Assembly (NCBI GenBank): GCA_019090295.1
Contig: JAHRWG010000274.1
Location: 1-6,902, forward strand
Source: Cycloclasticus sp.
GTDB taxonomy: Bacteria > Pseudomonadota > Gammaproteobacteria > Methylococcales > Cycloclasticaceae
Direction: 5' to 3'
Length of the DNA stretch: 6,902 bases
Of this stretch, positions 6,312 to 6,902 are shown in pieces. Each line of letters opens with the position of its first letter. The first letter of the stretch is position 1. Below the pieces are notes generated by a model. The model saw only the letters and a list, made by a program, of their open reading frames with translations. It was not told the origin of the DNA and searched no databases. A program made the translations under genes and the position numbers.

Positions 6312-6902
6312 CTATAGTTTAGCAGGCAAGCCTTGAAGGACTCTCATTCTAGCTTGGATAGCTTTAGCCAATTCATTCGGTTTATATTTAGCCATAAAAA
6401 TATCAGCCCCGACTTTTTCGACCATGCTTTCATTAAACCCACCGCTTAAAGAGGAGTGCAACATGACATATAAGCCATCTAACTCGGGGATTTTTCGCAA
6501 CTCTGTCACCAAGGTATACCCATCCATTCTAGGCATTTCAATATCAGATATCAGCATTGTTAAAAATGACGGAACATCTACACCTTCAGCTACCCATTTT
6601 CTTAAGGTTTCTAATACCTCTCGGCCATCATTAACAATCGTAGAATCGAGGCCTAAATCATCTAATACTTGCTTAACTTGGTTTTGTGCAACATGAGAGT
6701 CATCAGCAATTAGCACATGCCCTTTCCTTTCAAGTCTTGCGTCAACCTGCCCCTTGCTAACACCTTCTGGCGTTCCATTAACTTCACTTAGAATTTTTTC
6801 AACATCGATGATAAGCACATATTCATCATCCACCTCTGTTATAGCTGTAACATAACCAGCCGCTTCCGTACCCTCTGGTGGTGGGTTGATATCTTTCCAA
6901 AA
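6312..6902 (-). CDS. cheV: Chemotaxis coupling protein CheV (CheW-like + receiver), N terminus cut by window edge
   Basis: CheV links chemoreceptors to the CheA kinase like CheW and carries a receiver domain that is phosphorylated by CheA, thought to adjust coupling during adaptation. The visible 196 residues run open to the right edge; CheV is usually about 300-315, so about 110 N-terminal residues lie outside. A GTG at 6833 could be taken as a start but is internal: the frame upstream encodes FWKDINPPPEGTEAAGYVTA and ITEV, the normal end of a CheW-like domain continuing into DDEYVLIIDVEKIL (25-38 of the visible part). The receiver domain has the acidic pair in VLIADDSHVAQNQ (D67, D68), the phospho-acceptor D120 in LISDIEMPRMDGY, the switch Ser in MLHSSLSG (150-151) and the conserved Lys172 in FMAKYKP. 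All key receiver residues are present, so it should be phosphorylatable. It ends with its own terminator. Confidence 0.96.
   Translation of the reverse strand, partial: FWKDINPPPEGTEAAGYVTAITEVDDEYVLIIDVEKILSEVNGTPEGVSKGQVDARLERKGHVLIADDSHVAQNQVKQVLDDLGLDSTIVNDGREVLETLRKWVAEGVDVPSFLTMLISDIEMPRMDGYTLVTELRKIPELDGLYVMLHSSLSGGFNESMVEKVGADIFMAKYKPNELAKAIQARMRVLQGLPAKL

Noticed and set aside
6290..6313. Inverted repeat AGTGC/GCACT and a run of three G-triplets on the minus strand at the cheV stop
   Set aside because: The arms are only 5 bp with a 14-base loop, and three G-runs are too few for a standard quadruplex. The strong terminator just downstream explains transcript ending.
6312..6833. CheV starting at the GTG at 6833
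   Set aside because: The same frame is open to the window edge and encodes typical CheW-like domain sequence upstream, so the GTG is an internal Val codon.
1..6902. Mobile elements, CRISPR arrays, tRNA or rRNA genes, or an unknown defence or metabolic system
   Set aside because: Every coding stretch is accounted for by conserved flagellar or chemotaxis genes. No transposase, array-like repeats, tRNA-like folding or foreign-looking segment was seen.

Overview
The window is a block of flagellar rod, hook and ring genes, all read on the minus strand. From high to low coordinates it holds the 3' two thirds of cheV (cut by the right edge), an intergenic control region, then flgB, flgC, flgD, flgE, flgF, flgG, flgH and flgI (cut by the left edge). 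Gene order, protein lengths and family motifs point to a Gram-negative bacterium with a polar-type gammaproteobacterial flagellar system (Pseudomonas/Vibrio/Shewanella/Oceanospirillales style). The evidence is cheV next to flgB, a sigma-54-type promoter ahead of flgB, an FlgH lipoprotein (L ring) and an FlgI with a Sec signal (P ring). Base composition looks moderate to AT-leaning by eye. A marine gammaproteobacterium is my low-confidence guess; genus cannot be fixed from this sequence.

Layout: 6312-6902 is CheV (end of the CheW-like domain plus the complete receiver domain). 6001-6311 is non-coding. Next to cheV it holds a perfect 16-bp terminator hairpin. Further along come two small overlapping inverted repeats, a cluster of GGCAA motifs that could be an activator site, and a -24/-12 promoter placed so that the flgB leader would be only about 21 nt. 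1-6000 is a very tight gene run. Junction gaps are 2 nt (flgB-flgC), 12 nt (flgC-flgD), 18 nt (flgD-flgE), 19 nt (flgE-flgF), 9 nt (flgF-flgG), 4 nt (flgG-flgH) and 9 nt (flgH-flgI), so one polycistronic message is expected. It probably continues into flgJKL beyond the left edge.

How the genes work together: FlgB, FlgC and FlgF form the proximal rod and FlgG the distal rod. FlgD caps the growing hook, FlgE is the hook subunit, and FlgH and FlgI are the outer-membrane and periplasmic bushings around the rod. CheV is a chemotaxis coupling protein with a phosphorylatable receiver domain and belongs to a separate transcription unit. FlgB, FlgC, FlgE, FlgF and FlgG are paralogous axial proteins sharing an N-terminal Asn-rich rod motif and a C-terminal helix.

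I found no new system here. This is a conserved core flagellar operon, and the points of interest are regulatory and organisational: the promoter and possible enhancer, the absence of cheR between cheV and flgB, and the uneven ribosome binding sites.
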